Shown piece after piece: positions 5,495-6,671 of a DNA stretch of 6,671 nt. The notes below the pieces were generated by a model. It searched no databases. It was given only the letters and a program-made list of their open reading frames with translations, and had not been told where the DNA came from. Numbering within the stretch: position 1 is the first letter of the stretch; each line of letters begins with the position of its first letter. The translations under genes and the position numbers were made by a program. Location: NCBI GenBank assembly GCA_905233865.1, contig CAJOGH010000054.1, positions 1-6,671 on the forward strand, in the 5' to 3' direction. The stretch is from an uncultured Atopobiaceae bacterium (GTDB taxonomy: Bacteria; Actinomycetota; Coriobacteriia; Coriobacteriales; Atopobiaceae).

Positions 5495-5992
5495 TTATCG
5501 ATAGTTGTTGAACTGGAGGGGCAGGCCGTAGTCCTGGTCGCGCAGGAAGGCGATGACCTCCTGGAGGGTGTCGCGCGAGGAGCTGGACACGCGGAGCTTG
5601 TCGCCCTCCACGAGCGGCTTGCACTTGAGCTTGAGGTCGCGGATGTCCTTGGCAATCTTCTTAGCGGTGTCCTGGTCGATGCCCTGGACGAGCGTGCCCA
5701 CCTGACGAACGGTCTGGCCGCCCGCAGCCTGCGGGTCGCCCCAGCGCACCGCCTTGAGGTCGACCTTGCGCTTGACCAGGCAGGTGCCCAGCACGTCAAT
5801 GACCAGGCGAGCGACATAGTCGGAGGGCGCGGTCACCACGAAGGTACCGTCGGCCTTGTTGAGCTCGACGGTAGCGCCCGAGTCCTTGAGGTCGTAACGC
5901 TGCTTGAGGTTGCGAAGGCACTGCTGGTAGGCGTTGTCGACCTCCTGCATGTCCACGGTGGACACGACGTCAAAGCTGGAGTCCTTGGCCAT
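5495..5992 (-). CDS. yajQ: YajQ family nucleotide-binding protein
   Basis: Members are small cytoplasmic proteins with two ferredoxin-like halves that bind nucleotides or RNA; a Xanthomonas homologue binds cyclic di-GMP. The exact cellular job is unsettled. The 165-residue protein is family length. Hallmarks are the N-terminal SSFDVVSTVDMQEVDNAYQQ, the RYDLKDS segment (32-38) followed by VELNKADGTFVVTAPSD, LVKRKVDLKAVRWGD in the middle, the second-half run AKKIAKDIRDLKLKCK, and the closing LPLQFNNYR. AAAGGAT (5997-6003) lies about five bases before the ATG at 5990-5992. It follows the RodZ-like gene by 21 bases and precedes rimO by 18, so it is very likely in the same operon. Placement between rodZ and rimO gives no firm clue to its role. 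Confidence 0.93.
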   Translation of the reverse strand: MAKDSSFDVVSTVDMQEVDNAYQQCLRNLKQRYDLKDSGATVELNKADGTFVVTAPSDYVARLVIDVLGTCLVKRKVDLKAVRWGDPQAAGGQTVRQVGTLVQGIDQDTAKKIAKDIRDLKLKCKPLVEGDKLRVSSSSRDTLQEVIAFLRDQDYGLPLQFNNYR

Positions 5993-6013
5993 GGTGATCC
6001 TTTCGTTTGTGTG

Positions 6014-6671
6014 TTAGTAGCTGGAGCCCTCGGCATCGAGGGACTCGCCATCAGACGCTGCGGTGGTTGCGGCGGCGGTCGCGGCGGCAGGGTCGGTGCC
6101 CTGGATGGTCACCGAGCCCACACCCGAGGTACGCGAGTCAAACTGGACCTGCTCGCCGTTCTTGGTCACCGAGACAGCAGTGATGTTGTTAACCTGCACG
6201 TTCATGGACTTGGTGACCGTATAGGTCTGCTCCCAGGGTCCCGTGACCTGCTCGGCCACGGCCGACGTGCCGTCGTTGACAATCTCAAGCCAGGTGACCT
6301 CGCCATCGGCCACCTTGACCGTGACGTTCGTGGCGGTCACGGCGGCGGGCGTGGTGGCAGAGGTCGTGGCGGCGGATGAGGTTGAGACGGTCGTCTTTGT
6401 AGAGGTCGCGGCCTTGGTGGTTGCTTGCGAGGTCACAGGCACGGCCGTCGTTACCGACACGGACTTAGACTCGTTGACCGGTCCCGCGACGCACGAGCTC
6501 ACGCTGAACATGATGACGAGCATGATGAGCACCACGACGAGCGCGCCGATAAGAACAAAGAGCCTGCGCTGGTCAGAGGTGAACCACTGGATGACTCCAG
6601 CGATGCCGGACTTGGGCGGCTCGGGCGGACGCCTGCGACCGCCACCACGGCGCTGTGCGCTCGCAGGCTGG
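6014..6671 (-). CDS. rodZ: RodZ-like membrane protein with C-terminal DUF4115 domain (5' end beyond the window)
   Basis: RodZ proteins link the cytoskeletal and peptidoglycan machinery in rod-shaped cells: a cytoplasmic helix-turn-helix, one membrane helix and an outside beta domain. Only the last 218 residues are visible, with no start in the window; the HTH would lie beyond 6671. Seen in order: a basic, Gly/Pro-rich stretch (about 1-22), QWFTSDQRR, one membrane helix (about 37-57), a Ser/Thr/Ala-rich linker (62-113), and a beta domain (114-192) with VTWLEIVNDG and later VNNITAVSVTKNGEQV, matching the DUF4115 pattern. An Ala/Thr-rich tail ends in TAA at 6014-6016. The frame is open through a GTG at 6533-6535, which would mimic a lipoprotein start but is internal. 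In Bacillus the homologous gene (ymfM) likewise precedes pgsA-cinA-recA. Being RodZ proper rather than another HTH-DUF4115 protein is likely but unproven. Confidence 0.75.
   Translation of the reverse strand, partial: QPASAQRRGGGRRRPPEPPKSGIAGVIQWFTSDQRRLFVLIGALVVVLIMLVIMFSVSSCVAGPVNESKSVSVTTAVPVTSQATTKAATSTKTTVSTSSAATTSATTPAAVTATNVTVKVADGEVTWLEIVNDGTSAVAEQVTGPWEQTYTVTKSMNVQVNNITAVSVTKNGEQVQFDSRTSGVGSVTIQGTDPAAATAAATTAASDGESLDAEGSSY

Noticed and set aside
6061..6095. GGC/GCG-rich run resembling a tandem repeat
   Set aside because: It encodes the Ala/Thr-rich tail of the RodZ-like protein; the units are irregular and explained by codon use.
6014..6535. A separate small lipoprotein starting at GTG 6533-6535 with a signal-like segment ending in SSC
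   Set aside because: The same frame continues open to the window edge through QWFTSDQRR and a basic stretch, and no ribosome site precedes the GTG. The hydrophobic segment is better read as the internal membrane helix of a RodZ-like protein.

Overview
The window looks like a conserved housekeeping segment from a high-GC Gram-positive bacterium, most likely an actinobacterium of the class Coriobacteriia (Olsenella/Atopobium-like). That placement is inference from GC-rich codon use, the combination of an RNase Y with RecA and RecX, a CGAAC-N4-GTTCG SOS box, and the gene order. The order resembles the Bacillus block ymfM(rodZ)-pgsA-cinA-recA-...-rny, with yajQ and rimO inserted. All eight genes lie on the minus strand, so they are transcribed from high to low coordinates. 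No mobile element, CRISPR array, tRNA, rRNA or phage gene is visible.

Transcription order: (i) A tightly packed run begins beyond the right edge. It holds a RodZ-like membrane protein (5' end cut off), yajQ, rimO, pgsA and pncC (stand-alone CinA C-terminal domain). Gaps are 21 and 18 bases, then rimO's stop codon abuts pgsA's start, and pgsA overlaps pncC. (ii) A 230-base region from pncC to recA holds a perfect 14-bp inverted repeat (probable operon terminator, possibly an operator), two smaller inverted repeats, and the recA promoter. A LexA/SOS box fills the promoter spacer exactly. (iii) recA and recX follow as an overlapping, translationally coupled pair. (iv) A near-consensus promoter (TTGACA-N17-TAGAAT) overlaps the recX stop codon and opens a leader of about 195 bases for rny (RNase Y, 3' end cut off by the left edge). 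The leader contains a strong hairpin near its 5' end and a 7-nt match complementary to the rny Shine-Dalgarno region.

Functionally the block joins cell-shape/envelope work (RodZ-like, PgsA), ribosome modification (RimO), nucleotide binding (YajQ), pyridine-nucleotide salvage (PncC), SOS-controlled recombination (RecA with its modulator RecX) and mRNA turnover (RNase Y). The proteins are ordinary family members. The items deserving a second look are non-coding: the rny leader architecture and the palindrome cluster between pncC and recA. I see no evidence here for an undescribed multi-gene system.
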